DNA of 36,366 nt from an uncultured Bacteroides sp. (GTDB lineage: Bacteria > Bacteroidota > Bacteroidia > Bacteroidales > Bacteroidaceae), in NCBI GenBank assembly GCA_946628545.1, contig CAMOWU010000028.1:1-36366 (forward strand), written 5' to 3'. A model generated the notes under the pieces. That model searched no databases. It was not told the origin of the DNA and worked only from the letters and a program-made list of their open reading frames with translations. Position numbers and translations under genes: made by a program. Shown here piece after piece: positions 25,001-33,956 of the stretch. Positions within the stretch are counted from its first letter, which is position 1. Each line of letters starts with the position of its first letter.

Positions 25001-26157
25001 CTCCTCACGGGGATGGAGAGCAGCAGGTTGCCGTTTTTCGATACGATATCCACCAGCATGCAGACCACCTGTTGGGCACTCTTGTATCCACCGCGGTTAT
25101 AGACGTTGACATCGTAGTGCCAGGAGCCTATGCAGGTGCAGGTCTGCCAGTATTCTTCCTGGATTCGGTCGGGCACGCCGCGCTCCACGTCCCACATCAT
25201 GTATTTCTTCTGGTCGTTGTTGAGTACCTTTCCTGTGGCAATCACCTGTGGGGTGCCTCCGTGCTTGGCGGCGCTGTTGTTGTAATAGTGGGCGAGGATG
25301 TTCTGCCCGATCGCATCGTCGCAGCCGTAGAAAGGCATGGCGGTGTCGTCGAAGTAGATCATGTCGGGGGCATAGTCGTTGATGAGTTCCAGCACTCGGT
25401 TCTGGTACTTCTTCTTGTAGGCCTCGGAGGGCAGGCTGGCGCCGTTGCCCCAGTCCCACTGGCTGTGGATGGTGCCGGAGTCCATCCAGCCGCGGCTGTG
25501 CTCATGGTTCTGTGCATAGAGTTCCTGTGGGTCGAGTCCTTCCCACCATTTGCCTGCTCCGTCGGCCTTCGTCAGGTTGCCGTCGTATGCCTGCGATGGC
25601 TCAAGCCAGGTCCAGGCATGAGAGGCGTGGATGCTCACTCCAAGTGGAAGGCCGGCTTTCTTGCAGGCATCGCTCCATCCTTTGATGATGTCTTTCTTTG
25701 GTCCCACGTTCACTGAGTTCCATTCCTGGTAGGGAGAGTTCCAGAGGTCGAAGTTGTCGTGGTGGTTGCCCAAGGCCATGAAGTAGCGGGCACCCACACT
25801 CTTGTAGAGGTTGACCAGTGCCTCTGGATCCCAGTTCTGTGCTTTCCAGTCGTTGCAGAGGTCTTTCAAACCAAATTCTGCCGGGTCGCCGAAATGATCC
25901 CAGTGCCATTTGTTCTGACCGCTGCCGTCGTAGTACATGAAACGACCGTACCAGTCACCGTCCTCGGCATGGCACTGTGGTCCCCAGTGGGCCCAGATAC
26001 CGAACTTGGCGTCCTTGAACCATTCAGGACACTCCCATGCGCCGAGCGACTGCCAGTCAGGGCTGTAAGGACCTGTCTGCACGGCTACATCGTTTTGCTG
26101 GGCGGTGGCGTTCAGGCCAACTGCCAGCATCAATCCTAATAGTGTTGATTTTCTCAT
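22030..26157 (-). CDS. large multi-domain GH29 alpha-L-fucosidase
   Basis: A secreted protein of 1375 residues. A signal peptide (MRKSTLLGLMLAVGLNATAQ) is followed by a GH29 catalytic domain (about 25-440) with KFGIWAHWGPQC, GNHHDNFDLW and the nucleophile segment MIYFDDTAMPF (Asp270 expected). A beta domain follows (about 450-545). Then comes a three-times repeated pair, period about 263 residues: a three-helix module (about 553-610, 795-873, 1055-1135) and a beta module with the signature WTVENxxI/GF and GxDxxPGY (about 612-790, 876-1050, 1138-1320). The end (IYSLQGIRLQSVPQHGIYII) resembles a type IX secretion sorting tail. It would release L-fucose from host or plant glycans at the cell surface. 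It diverges from the AraC gene and shares its N-terminal region with the second GH29 protein. Confidence 0.88.
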   Translation of the reverse strand: MRKSTLLGLMLAVGLNATAQQNDVAVQTGPYSPDWQSLGAWECPEWFKDAKFGIWAHWGPQCHAEDGDWYGRFMYYDGSGQNKWHWDHFGDPAEFGLKDLCNDWKAQNWDPEALVNLYKSVGARYFMALGNHHDNFDLWNSPYQEWNSVNVGPKKDIIKGWSDACKKAGLPLGVSIHASHAWTWLEPSQAYDGNLTKADGAGKWWEGLDPQELYAQNHEHSRGWMDSGTIHSQWDWGNGASLPSEAYKKKYQNRVLELINDYAPDMIYFDDTAMPFYGCDDAIGQNILAHYYNNSAAKHGGTPQVIATGKVLNNDQKKYMMWDVERGVPDRIQEEYWQTCTCIGSWHYDVNVYNRGGYKSAQQVVCMLVDIVSKNGNLLLSIPVRSDGTIDDKEQKILADIKAWMDINSASIYGTRPWKTFGEGPLADAANPLSAQGFNEGNNYSSKDVRYVQRNDTLYATIMRWPSGKSFTFSSLGKSSEYYNGEVKSLRLLGYGDVEYTESIEGLTVTLPDVHPNDIAPVFEITFVAGTDQSATLEEVIEGYEALLTKLTPQASNNTGKLSKKGLEEFAKALSDAREHVGESEANQKIVIATVNDAYQKLMTDGRNQPGEPMEGYEADLTTTGLVEASNFSASEMGKRFGTPQNWTVENYGIAMTNGDTKNGIDSYPGYNTIMLGRWLSEEVQPIESDITNTRIYRTVHLEPGTYYFGVLFETHYNIPESSYIFAANNTLTTQAVEGNSIAFAHTNAATTGKWFGIRFFIDQEQDVVLGWQANLAEGATEQEIRVKEVKLLSYGMVSNDALFNLIERTWNTLEEVKINNNTGYYRKEAADELRKVAEEAEGQLDAPTSEEIEAAYDKLSQALEDFLKNGKNIGGSPIGTGYEDITIQTFQESENFARTPETSDGGRFGETLYWTVENFGFDHQAGIDNNPGYDCLHLEVWWNSNAFPEHGYDISNARLYQKAELPAGRYYLGAAYSPFEPNDESWIFVSDRILDSKEMSTQSIAYEQVSLAPRDGNFRGIFFTLDEPTTVYMGFQADFSQSVTNNVRVKAVKLLYYGEITYSKLSALIGTVEEQMGSVKVNENTGHYSQAAYDQLQQVLASAKSVKESDSYETVSEAYNTLSEALNDFLSNGRNPGGEPEKLNAVDITEDKLHEASGFSREDKSVSTRFAKPEFWTVENFSIPNGGDGTKQGLDKYPGYDCLMLGIWGDRGNNEEGDLSNARIYQKVHLEAGRYYFGNTFQTRYNLSKAYLFASSEPLATDAIEQESLAWLDISTGGETTVFNGIFFTLEEAQDVCLGFQANLAAGAGEQEFRANQVVLYDYNISTGIDTKEALDADNTPAEIYSLQGIRLQSVPQHGIYIIRKGNKTSKVMR

Positions 26158-26394
26158 GTTGATAAAATGTATAATTAGTTAATATAGTTGGTCGTAGCAG
26201 AAAATTGTGGGGTAGAGTGCCCATTATGCATCAGAGTTAGCAGAGGCCACTTCTGTTGTCTGAGCTTGTGATAGCAAGTGTCTTTTTTGTTTCGTATGCA
26301 AAGTAACAACATAGTAAAGGTTGTAAGGTCTGATTTTTTTGCAATAATATAGGACAAAATTGCAAAATCATTTCCGTCTTTATTCAATAATGTA

Positions 26395-26402
26395 TATCTT
26401 TG
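26395..26402 (+). promoter_or_regulatory. -7 element of the AraC regulator gene
   Basis: TATCTTTG fits TAnnTTTG and lies 28 bp before the ATG at 26431. The -33 region is TTTCC rather than TTTG. On the other strand a near-match (TTACTTTG, 26306-26299) may serve the divergent fucosidase gene. The 273-bp gap contains no gene. Confidence 0.5.
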
Positions 26403-26430
26403 CGCAGTCAACCTTTAATCCTGGCGATTT

Positions 26431-27288
26431 ATGCAAATACCTGTAGAAGCCCTCAACCTGCTCATGCTCAATGTAGGCTATGCCAAGCACAATGGCGACT
26501 GGAACTGGAAGAATGTTTATTCACCTTTCACCCGTATCTTTTGTGTCACGGAAGGACGGGCATGGCTCCACTTGTCGGAGTCAACCATAGAGTTGAAGTC
26601 TGGCCACCTATATATCATTCCTGCCTACACCATGCACAATTATGAGTGCAATGAATGGTTTGAACACTACTACCTGCATGTCTATGAGGCGTTTAAGTCG
26701 GAAACCAACATGTTCGAGTTCTACGACTTTCCCACAGAAGTGGAAGCCACGGAGGTGGATAGGCTACTGTGCCAGATGATGTGCCAGCTTCACCCCGAAG
26801 CGCAGTTGCCTGACAGCGACCCAACGGCCTACGACAACCAGACTTCATTCTCTGGATACGTGCGTCGCTACAACGACATGCCGCTCTACGACAAGATGCG
26901 TCTGCGAGGAGCCACTCTCACCCTCTTCTCGCGGTTTCTTGAACACGCCACACCCAAACTCTGGACCACCAATGAGCGGATGCAGAAAGTGTTGCAGTAT
27001 ATCAGCGCTCATCTATACAACGATATTGACATCGACTCACTGGCTCAGGTGGCATGTGTCACCAAACCGTATCTCATCCGACTCTTCAAGCAGGATTTCG
27101 GCATCTCGCCACTTAAATACATCAATAAGAAGAAGGTGGAAAGGGCACAGCTCTTGCTCATCACCGAAGACATGCCGGTGAAAGACATCGCCTACACACT
27201 CGGCTTCAACGACTATTCATATTTCATCCGAATGTTCAAGAAGACCACAGGAAAGACGCCCCAGGTCTATCGCGACACCATGCGATAG
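26431..27288 (+). CDS. AraC-family transcriptional regulator
   Basis: A protein of 285 residues. The N-terminal 170 residues look like a cupin-type ligand-binding domain (RIFCVTEGRAWLHLSEST, LYIIPAYTMHNYEC). The C-terminal AraC domain (about 190-282) has two helix-turn-helix units: IDSLAQVACVTKPYLIRLFK and VKDIAYTLGFNDYSYFIRMF. It lies divergent from the large fucosidase and directly upstream of the fucose genes, so it is the likely activator of both in response to L-fucose or a related sugar. This differs from the GntR-type FucR described for some Bacteroides fucose operons. Confidence 0.88.
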   Translation: MQIPVEALNLLMLNVGYAKHNGDWNWKNVYSPFTRIFCVTEGRAWLHLSESTIELKSGHLYIIPAYTMHNYECNEWFEHYYLHVYEAFKSETNMFEFYDFPTEVEATEVDRLLCQMMCQLHPEAQLPDSDPTAYDNQTSFSGYVRRYNDMPLYDKMRLRGATLTLFSRFLEHATPKLWTTNERMQKVLQYISAHLYNDIDIDSLAQVACVTKPYLIRLFKQDFGISPLKYINKKKVERAQLLLITEDMPVKDIAYTLGFNDYSYFIRMFKKTTGKTPQVYRDTMR

Positions 27289-27344
27289 TCAATTCTGTCC
27301 TATTCTCTTTTCTTATTATCCAACTTTGCGGCATTTCTTATTCG

Positions 27345-27352
27345 TAATTTTG
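27345..27352 (+). promoter_or_regulatory. -7 element before the aldo/keto reductase gene
   Basis: TAATTTTG fits TAnnTTTG, 28 bp before the ATG at 27380. A TTTG lies upstream at 27325-27328, but the spacer of 16 bp is short. It would be the start of the fucose catabolic transcript. Confidence 0.5.
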
Positions 27353-27379
27353 CACAACTAAACAGTAATTTTGAACAAT

Positions 27380-28327
27380 ATGCGATACACAGAACTTGGA
27401 CATACAGGCATGCGGCTTTCCTCCCTCGCTTTCGGAGCCTCATCACTTGGAAGCGTCTTTCATGAGACCAAGGAGAAGGAGAGCATTGAGGCTGTGGAGG
27501 CGGCCATTGAAGGAGGCATCAACTTCATCGACGTGAGTCCCTATTACGGGCACTACAAGGCTGAGACCGTGCTGGGCAAAGCACTCAGGTTGATTCCCCG
27601 CGATAAGTATTATCTCAGCACCAAGGTGGGACGCTATGGCAAGGATGGGGTCAACACATGGGACTATTCGGCTCGGCGCGCCACAGAGAGTGTCTATGAG
27701 AGTATGGACCGACTGGGCATCGACTACATCGATCTCATCAATGTCCACGACATCGAGTTCCAGGCTGCTATGCCGGGTGGGCTGCAGAAAGTGGTGGACG
27801 AGACGCTGCCCGCATTGGTCGAACTGAGAGAAAAAGGTGTGGTAGGACATGTGGGCATCACCGACCTGCAACTTGAGAACCTCAAGTGGGTGGTGGAGCA
27901 TGCACCCAAAGGCACGGTGGAGAGTGTGCTCAATTTCTGTCATTATTGCATCAACGACGACGCACTGACCGACTACCTCGACTTCTTCGAGCAGAATGGG
28001 GTAGGGGTCATCAACGCCTCACCCCTGAGCATGGGACTGCTCTCCAAACGCGGTGTGCCTGCATGGCATCCAGCACCCCGACCACTGGTCGAGGCTTGTG
28101 CGAAAGCAGCGGAATACTGCGAGAGTAAGGGATATCCCATCGAGAAACTGGCCGTGCAGTTCGCCGTGAGCAATCCACGCATCGCCGCCACTCTTTTCTC
28201 GTCGGCCAATCCCGTGAATGTGAAACGCAATATATCATGGGCAAATGAGGAGCCTGATTGGCAACTTGTTCATGAAGTGAAAGATATTATCGGCAAACAA
28301 CAACGTGTGACATGGGCAAACTCATAA
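27380..28327 (+). CDS. aldo/keto reductase, L-galactose/L-fucose dehydrogenase-like
   Basis: A protein of 315 residues with the aldo/keto reductase tetrad: Asp and Tyr in FIDVSPYYGHYKAE, Lys in YLSTKVGRYG and His in INVHDIEF. The start MRYTELGHTGMRLSSLAFG is typical of the subgroup that includes L-galactose dehydrogenase and related aldose 1-dehydrogenases. I chose ATG 27380 over an in-frame TTG at 27371. L-fucose is 6-deoxy-L-galactose, so oxidation of L-fucose to its lactone is a reasonable role. Its stop overlaps the amidohydrolase start by 16 bp, which supports a dehydrogenase-lactonase pair. Confidence 0.82.
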   Translation: MRYTELGHTGMRLSSLAFGASSLGSVFHETKEKESIEAVEAAIEGGINFIDVSPYYGHYKAETVLGKALRLIPRDKYYLSTKVGRYGKDGVNTWDYSARRATESVYESMDRLGIDYIDLINVHDIEFQAAMPGGLQKVVDETLPALVELREKGVVGHVGITDLQLENLKWVVEHAPKGTVESVLNFCHYCINDDALTDYLDFFEQNGVGVINASPLSMGLLSKRGVPAWHPAPRPLVEACAKAAEYCESKGYPIEKLAVQFAVSNPRIAATLFSSANPVNVKRNISWANEEPDWQLVHEVKDIIGKQQRVTWANS

Positions 28328-29244
28328 TCGATGCGCACTCGCATCTCTGGCTCAAGCAGGACACCATCGTCGATGGGCAGGTCATCCGTTCCATGCCCAA
28401 TGGAAGGAGCCTCTTCTTTGGTGAAGAACGGCAGATGGTGCCTCCTTTCATGATCGACAGCGTCAACTCCGCTGAGGTTTTCCTTTCCAACATGAACTAC
28501 GCACAGGTGGGAGCCGCTGTTGTGGTGCAGGAAATCATCGATGGCAATCAGAACGACTATCTCAAGCAGGTGCAGACCAACTATCCCGACCGTTTCTTCT
28601 GCATGGGCATGGCGTTCACGCTGGATGAGGCTGTCAGGCTCCATCAAGAAGGATTCAGGGGCATAGCCATACCAGGTCATCGACTCGCCTCCATTGCCGC
28701 GGCCCATCCCGAGGCTTTTGCCGATGCCAAGAGTCCATTGCTCTCCATGATTCCTCTGTTTCGTTTCATGGAGGAGCAAGGCATGGTGCTTTCCATGTGT
28801 CTTGACGACGATGAGAAGCAGATTGCCCAGATGAAGGAGGTCGTTCAAGACTGTCCGCGACTGAAAGTAGCCATTGGTCATTTCGGCATGCCCACAACTG
28901 ACTCTTTCCGTTCGCAAGTGGCTCTGGCACTGGAGGGCAAAAACGTCATGATTGAGTCGGGAGGCATCACCTGGCTCTACAACAGCGAGTTCTATCCTTT
29001 CCCTACAGCGGTGAAAAAGATTCGTGAGGCAGCCGACATGGTCGGTATGGACCGGCTGATGTGGGGCAGCGACTATCCGCGCACCATCACTGCCATCACC
29101 TACCGCATGTCGTACGATTTCGTGGAGAAAACTGCCGAACTGAGTGAGGCTGAGAAAGAGGCGTTCCTCGGGCAGAATGCCATGCGTTTCTATGGTTTCA
29201 GCAACCTCCCCGATCTCCCCTACATCAAAAACATGTCGGAATAA
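28312..29244 (+). CDS. amidohydrolase-2 family protein, probable sugar lactonase
   Basis: A TIM-barrel metal hydrolase of 310 residues. The metal motif DAHSHLW is at residues 7-13, a conserved His is in KVAIGHFGMP, and a late Asp is in MWGSDYPR. This is the pattern of the amidohydrolase_2 family, which includes L-fuconolactonase and L-rhamnonolactonase. Its overlap with the aldo/keto reductase gene suggests it opens the lactone that enzyme would make. The exact substrate is inferred. A decarboxylase is the main alternative in this family. Confidence 0.75.
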   Translation: MGKLIIDAHSHLWLKQDTIVDGQVIRSMPNGRSLFFGEERQMVPPFMIDSVNSAEVFLSNMNYAQVGAAVVVQEIIDGNQNDYLKQVQTNYPDRFFCMGMAFTLDEAVRLHQEGFRGIAIPGHRLASIAAAHPEAFADAKSPLLSMIPLFRFMEEQGMVLSMCLDDDEKQIAQMKEVVQDCPRLKVAIGHFGMPTTDSFRSQVALALEGKNVMIESGGITWLYNSEFYPFPTAVKKIREAADMVGMDRLMWGSDYPRTITAITYRMSYDFVEKTAELSEAEKEAFLGQNAMRFYGFSNLPDLPYIKNMSE

Positions 29245-29300
29245 GGGAATACCCATTTCCATCAGTGAAGAAAGGGCCCCGAAATCCCATATATCTCGTT

Positions 29301-29332
29301 TTAACGATTAAACGATTAAACGATTAAACGAA
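29301..29332 (+). repeat. 8-bp tandem repeat before fucI
   Basis: AACG recurs at 29303, 29311, 29319 and 29327, unit TAAACGAT. It lies in the 119-bp gap before fucI, about 30 bp from the start codon. Confidence 0.75.
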
Positions 29333-29363
29333 AAAATAAATCAATCATCCTAAAAAAACATTT

Positions 29364-31184
29364 ATGACTTGCTATCCTAAAATCGGTATTCGCCCCACCA
29401 TCGACGGACGTCAGGGTGGAGTGCGTGAGAGCCTGGAAGAGAAAACCATGGCTCTGGCTAAAGCAGTGGCTCAACTCATCAGCAGCAACTTGAAAAACGG
29501 CGACGGCTCACCCGTGGAATGTGTCATTGCCGACACGACCATCGGACGTGTGGCTGAAAGCGCGGCTTGTGCAGAGAAATTCGAGCGTGAGGGAGTGGGG
29601 AGCACCATCACCGTCACCTCCTGCTGGTGCTATGGCTCTGAGACTATGGATATGAACCCGCACTATCCCAAAGCCGTGTGGGGATTCAATGGAACAGAAC
29701 GCCCAGGAGCGGTCTATCTCGCTGCCGTACTGGCTGCTCATGCACAGAAGGGACTGCCTGCATTCGGCATCTATGGACACGATGTGCAGGACCTGGACGA
29801 TAACACCATTCCCGCTGATGTGGCGGAAAAAATACTGCGTTTCGCACGCGCGGCCCAAGCAGTGGCTACCATGCGCGGAAAGTCCTACCTCTCGCTGGGC
29901 AACACCTGCATGGGTATAGCCGGCAGCATCGTCAATGCCGACTTCCTCCAGCACTATCTCGGCATGCGCACCGAGTATGTAGAACTGGTGGAGATTCTCC
30001 GTCGTGTGGATTTCGGCATCTACGATCACGAGGAGTTCCAGAAGGCCATGGAGTGGGTCAATCAATACTGCAAGCCACAGGAAGGACACGACTATAATGA
30101 GGACCGCGCCCTCTTCCCTGGCACACCCATGACCACCTTCAATGGCAAGGGCAAAGGCAAGAACCGTGAGGAGAAAGATGCCGACTGGGAGTTCACCGTC
30201 AAGAACATGATGATCATCCGCGACCTCATGGAGGGCAATCCCAAACTGCTGGAGATGGGCTACAAGGAGGAGGCGCTCGGACACAACGCCATTGCGGCTG
30301 GTGTGCAGGGACAACGCCAATGGACTGACTACAAGCCCAACTTCGACTTCCCTGAATCGCTCATGTGCACATCTTTCGACTGGAACGGCATACGTGAGGC
30401 CAAGATACTCGCCACAGAAAATGACTTCTGCAATGGCATGGCCATGCTCTTCGGACATCTGCTCACCAACCGAGGAGTGATGTTCTCCGACGTGCGTACC
30501 TACTGGAGTCCGCAGGCAGTGAAACGTGTCACTGGCAAGGCGCCTGAAGGACTGGCCAAGAACGGTTTCATCCATCTCATCAACTCTGGAGCCACCACAC
30601 TCGATGCCACGGGAGCCATGACGGACGACGAGGGCAAGGCCACCATGAAGGAACCTTGGAACATGACACAACAGGATGTGGAGGCTTGCCTCAAAGCCAC
30701 CAACTGGATGCCAGCCGACCGTGACTACTTCCGAGGTGGAGGCTACTCCGCGCATTTTGTGTCGAAGGCAGGTATGCCGATGACCATGCTCCGACTCAAC
30801 ATGGTGCATGGACTGGGACCTGTGCTCCAAATCGCAGAGGGATGGACAGCCGAACTACCTAAGGAGCAGCACGACATCCTCGACAAGCGCACCGACCCCA
30901 CATGGCCCACCACATGGTTCGTGCCACGTCTCGACCCCAAGAAAGATGCGTTCAAGGATGTCTATTCCGTGATGAACAACTGGGGCGCCAACCATGGGGC
31001 TATTGCTTACGGACACATCGGAGCCGACCTCATCACCCTGGCTTCCATGCTACGCATACCAGTCTGCATGCACAACCTCAACGACGACGACATCTTCCGG
31101 CCATCGGCATGGAATGCTTTCGGCATGGACAAGGAGGGAGCAGACTATAGAGCCTGTGCCAACTTCGGACCTATCTACAAATAA
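29364..31184 (+). CDS. fucI: L-fucose isomerase
   Basis: A protein of 606 residues, close to the usual length of about 590, that converts L-fucose to L-fuculose. It follows the known enzyme throughout: [22 protein letters not shown] at the start, [31 protein letters not shown], and FGPIYK at the end. The Mn-binding residues of the family are present: Glu352 (ATENDF), Asp376 ([10 protein letters not shown]) and His544 (GANHGAI). It is cytoplasmic. The symporter gene follows at 81 bp. Fuculokinase and aldolase, which normally act next, are not in this window. Confidence 0.97.
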   Translation: MTCYPKIGIRPTIDGRQGGVRESLEEKTMALAKAVAQLISSNLKNGDGSPVECVIADTTIGRVAESAACAEKFEREGVGSTITVTSCWCYGSETMDMNPHYPKAVWGFNGTERPGAVYLAAVLAAHAQKGLPAFGIYGHDVQDLDDNTIPADVAEKILRFARAAQAVATMRGKSYLSLGNTCMGIAGSIVNADFLQHYLGMRTEYVELVEILRRVDFGIYDHEEFQKAMEWVNQYCKPQEGHDYNEDRALFPGTPMTTFNGKGKGKNREEKDADWEFTVKNMMIIRDLMEGNPKLLEMGYKEEALGHNAIAAGVQGQRQWTDYKPNFDFPESLMCTSFDWNGIREAKILATENDFCNGMAMLFGHLLTNRGVMFSDVRTYWSPQAVKRVTGKAPEGLAKNGFIHLINSGATTLDATGAMTDDEGKATMKEPWNMTQQDVEACLKATNWMPADRDYFRGGGYSAHFVSKAGMPMTMLRLNMVHGLGPVLQIAEGWTAELPKEQHDILDKRTDPTWPTTWFVPRLDPKKDAFKDVYSVMNNWGANHGAIAYGHIGADLITLASMLRIPVCMHNLNDDDIFRPSAWNAFGMDKEGADYRACANFGPIYK

Positions 31185-31265
31185 CTCACCAATCGCTTTC
31201 GCCAAACTGGCGTTTCGTGTTGGAAAAAAGCAAATCCTATCATTCGCGACAAAAACAAATCAATC

Positions 31266-32564
31266 ATGAGTAAGACCAGTCATGTGGTGGAGAAAAGATA
31301 TCTCGTCACCTTCATCCTCATCACCTCACTTTTTGCCTTGTGGGGGTTCGCCAACGACATCACCAACCCCATGGTGGCGGCTTTCCAGACACTCATGGAA
31401 CTGACAGCCGCCAAGGCGTCTATGGTGCAGTTCGCTTTCTATGGAGGCTATGCCACCATGGCTGTGCCGGCGGCGCTCTTCATACGCCGCTACAGCTACA
31501 AGTGGGGCATACTCTTAGGACTGGGACTCTATGCCATCGGAGCCTTCCTGTTCATACCGGCGGCCAACCTGCAGAGTTTCACTTTCTTCTGCTTTTCTCT
31601 CTACATCCTCACCTTCGGACTGGCTTTCCTCGAAACCACTGCCAATCCGTTCATCCTGTCATTAGGTTCAAAAGACACATCCACCCGACGTCTCAACCTT
31701 GCTCAGGCGTTCAACCCCATGGGGTCGCTTTGTGGCATGGCGGTAGCGTCGTTCATCGTCTTGCCCAACCTGATCTCCGACAAGCGCGATGCGGCGGGAC
31801 AGATCATCTTCTCCACACTCTCTGAGGCCGAGAAAGCGAATATCCGAGTTCATGACCTCGCTGCCATCCGAAATCCCTATGTGGCTATCGGACTGGTGGT
31901 GCTCGCCATGTTCATCATCATTGCCCTGACCAAGATGCCCGAGACGCATAAGGAAGCGACAGGAGGAGAGAAATCCACCATCGGTCAGACCTTGCGTTTC
32001 CTCTGGCACAACCGCATCTACCGCAACGGAGTGTGGGCACAGGTCTTCTATGTGGCAGCGCAGATCATGGTTTGGACCTTCATCATCCAGTATGCCGACA
32101 ACCTGGGCATCAACAAAGCCACAGCTCAGAAGTACAATATAGTGGCCATGTGTATGTTCCTCTGCAGCCGTTTCATCAGCACTTTCCTGATGAAGTATGT
32201 CAACTCCCGACTGCTCCTGTCTATCTTCGGCGTTGGAGCGGCTTGTTGCACACTTGGCACCATCTTCATCGTCGGTATGCCAGGACTCTATTGTCTGGTG
32301 GCCATCAGTTTCTTCATGTCGTTGATGTTCCCCACCATCTATGGCATCGCTCTGGAGAATGTGCCGCATGTGCATGCCACACTCGGAGCCGCGTTCCTCG
32401 TCATGGCTATTGTGGGTGGAGCCCTCATGCCACCACTGCAGGGTATGATCATCGACCAAGGCACTGTGGCTGGTTTGCCGGCTGTCAACGCCTCTTTTGT
32501 CCTCCCGCTCGTTTGCTTTGTCCTGATCTCCATCTACGGCTGGTATGCCTACAAGGCAAGGTAG
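31266..32564 (+). CDS. fucP: L-fucose:proton symporter
   Basis: A 432-residue major facilitator protein with about 12 membrane helices. The FucP signatures are clear: FALWGFANDITNPMVAAFQT near residue 20 and LAFLETTANPFILSLGS near 120. It would import L-fucose across the inner membrane with protons. It lies after fucI in the same direction, so the two are probably co-transcribed. Related family members carry glucose/galactose, so the fucose assignment rests mostly on context and the motif match. Confidence 0.9.
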   Translation: MSKTSHVVEKRYLVTFILITSLFALWGFANDITNPMVAAFQTLMELTAAKASMVQFAFYGGYATMAVPAALFIRRYSYKWGILLGLGLYAIGAFLFIPAANLQSFTFFCFSLYILTFGLAFLETTANPFILSLGSKDTSTRRLNLAQAFNPMGSLCGMAVASFIVLPNLISDKRDAAGQIIFSTLSEAEKANIRVHDLAAIRNPYVAIGLVVLAMFIIIALTKMPETHKEATGGEKSTIGQTLRFLWHNRIYRNGVWAQVFYVAAQIMVWTFIIQYADNLGINKATAQKYNIVAMCMFLCSRFISTFLMKYVNSRLLLSIFGVGAACCTLGTIFIVGMPGLYCLVAISFFMSLMFPTIYGIALENVPHVHATLGAAFLVMAIVGGALMPPLQGMIIDQGTVAGLPAVNASFVLPLVCFVLISIYGWYAYKAR

Positions 32565-32840
32565 GGAGTTAGACTATTAGACTTTAGACTTTAGTAGTTA
32601 AGAGTTAAGAATTAAGAGTTAAGAAAGATTCAATGGTCAAAAATGCGATTAAGCGAGAGCAGAGCCAAGTCAAGCTTGCTTGAGCTATGCCGAGCGTGAG
32701 CATTTTAGGCGAAGCCAATGTTCAAAGAAAACAATGGTCAATGGTCAATGTTCAATGGTCAATGAAAACAATGGTCAATGTTCAATGTTCAATGTTCAAT
32801 GGTCAATGAAAACAATGGTTAAAGTTCAATATAATCAATA
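32565..32840 (+). repeat. intergenic tandem and dispersed repeats
   Basis: No gene is seen. From left: TAGACTTT-like repeats (about 32572-32595), four 7-bp units A(G/A)TTAAG at 32596-32623 that match the array at 7828, a dispersed element at 32646-32700 related to 4098-4147, and a degenerate 7-bp array of TCAATGG/TCAATGT units (about 32730-32829) broken by GAAAACA blocks. The last array ends next to the dehydrogenase start codon. Confidence 0.75.
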
Positions 32841-33863
32841 ATGAAAGCAATTCAGATTTCTCATTCGCAAGAATTAAGCATCATCGATATCGATGAGCCA
32901 CAACAGCCCGCTCCCGACGAGGTGCTGTTGCGACTTCAGTACGTCGGGTTCTGTGGCAGCGACATCAACACTTTCATGGGGCGCAACGCCATGGCACTCA
33001 ATCCTGTCATTCCAGGACATGAGGTGGGAGCTGTCATTGAGGCGGTGGGCAGTCAAGTGCCCGAAGGACTCAAGCCTGGCATGGTCGTCACCTGCAATCC
33101 CTATACCAACTGTGGCAAGTGCGCTTCTTGTCGCAACGGGCGTGTCAACGCCTGCCAACACAACGAGACCCTCGGCGTGCAACGCAACGGAGCCATGCGC
33201 GAGCGCATCCTCCTGCCATGGGAAAAGGTGATTCCGGCAGGTCTGCTCACACCACGTACCTGCGCGCTGGTGGAGCCCATGTCTGTAGGCTTCCATGCCG
33301 TGAGCCGTGCACAGGTCACTGATATCGACGTGGTCTTGGTCATCGGTTGTGGCATGGTCGGCATGGGGGCGATTGTGAGGTCTGCCCTCAGAGGTGCCAC
33401 GGTGGTGGCTGCCGATATCGACGACGACAAACTGGCTCTGGCGCGTCAGATGGGTGCGTCCTACACCATCAACACCCTTTCTGAGGATGTCCACCAGCGA
33501 CTTCTGGAGATGACCAGCGGCTTTGGTCCCGATGTGGTCATCGAGGCGGTAGGCAGTGTGCCGACCTATCAGATGGCGGTAAATGAAGTCAGTTTCACTG
33601 GTCGGGTGGTCTGCATCGGCTACGCCAAGTCGGAGGTGTCGTTCCAGACGAAGTTTTTTGTGCAGAAAGAACTGGATATACGAGGTTCGCGAAATGCCAT
33701 GCCCCAGGACTTCCGTGCTGTCATCCATTACTTGGAGCGAGGCACATGCCCTGTAGATCAGCTCATTACCAAGGTGGTCAAACCCGAGCAAGCGCTCCAG
33801 ACCATGCAGTGGTGGAGCCAGAACCCAGGAAAGGTCTTCCGCATACTCGTCGATTTCAATTAA
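32841..33863 (+). CDS. zinc-dependent alcohol dehydrogenase
   Basis: A medium-chain dehydrogenase of 340 residues. The catalytic zinc site is in VGFCGSDINTF and PGHEVGAVI; the structural zinc site has four Cys in NCGKCASCRNGRVNACQ; the NAD(P) fold is VLVIGCGMVGMGAIVRSAL, followed by VVAADIDDDKLALARQMGA. It resembles sorbitol/threonine dehydrogenases. In this locus it may oxidise or reduce a fucose-derived intermediate, such as a 2-keto-3-deoxy acid or the lactaldehyde/propanediol end product. The precise substrate is not known from sequence. Confidence 0.85.
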   Translation: MKAIQISHSQELSIIDIDEPQQPAPDEVLLRLQYVGFCGSDINTFMGRNAMALNPVIPGHEVGAVIEAVGSQVPEGLKPGMVVTCNPYTNCGKCASCRNGRVNACQHNETLGVQRNGAMRERILLPWEKVIPAGLLTPRTCALVEPMSVGFHAVSRAQVTDIDVVLVIGCGMVGMGAIVRSALRGATVVAADIDDDKLALARQMGASYTINTLSEDVHQRLLEMTSGFGPDVVIEAVGSVPTYQMAVNEVSFTGRVVCIGYAKSEVSFQTKFFVQKELDIRGSRNAMPQDFRAVIHYLERGTCPVDQLITKVVKPEQALQTMQWWSQNPGKVFRILVDFN

Positions 33864-33867
33864 ATCA

Positions 33868-33926
33868 CTAGATTCTCTAGATTTTCTAGATTCTCTAGAT
33901 CTTCTAGATTTTCTAGATAATCTAGA
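33868..33926 (+). repeat. 9-bp CTAGATTNT tandem repeat
   Basis: CTAGA recurs at exact 9-bp steps at 33868, 33877, 33886, 33895, 33904, 33913 and 33922. It starts 5 bp after the dehydrogenase stop codon. CTAGA/TCTAG makes it locally palindromic. Confidence 0.85.
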
Positions 33927-33956
33927 GCATCCAGCAACCCCTAAATAATCGAATCA

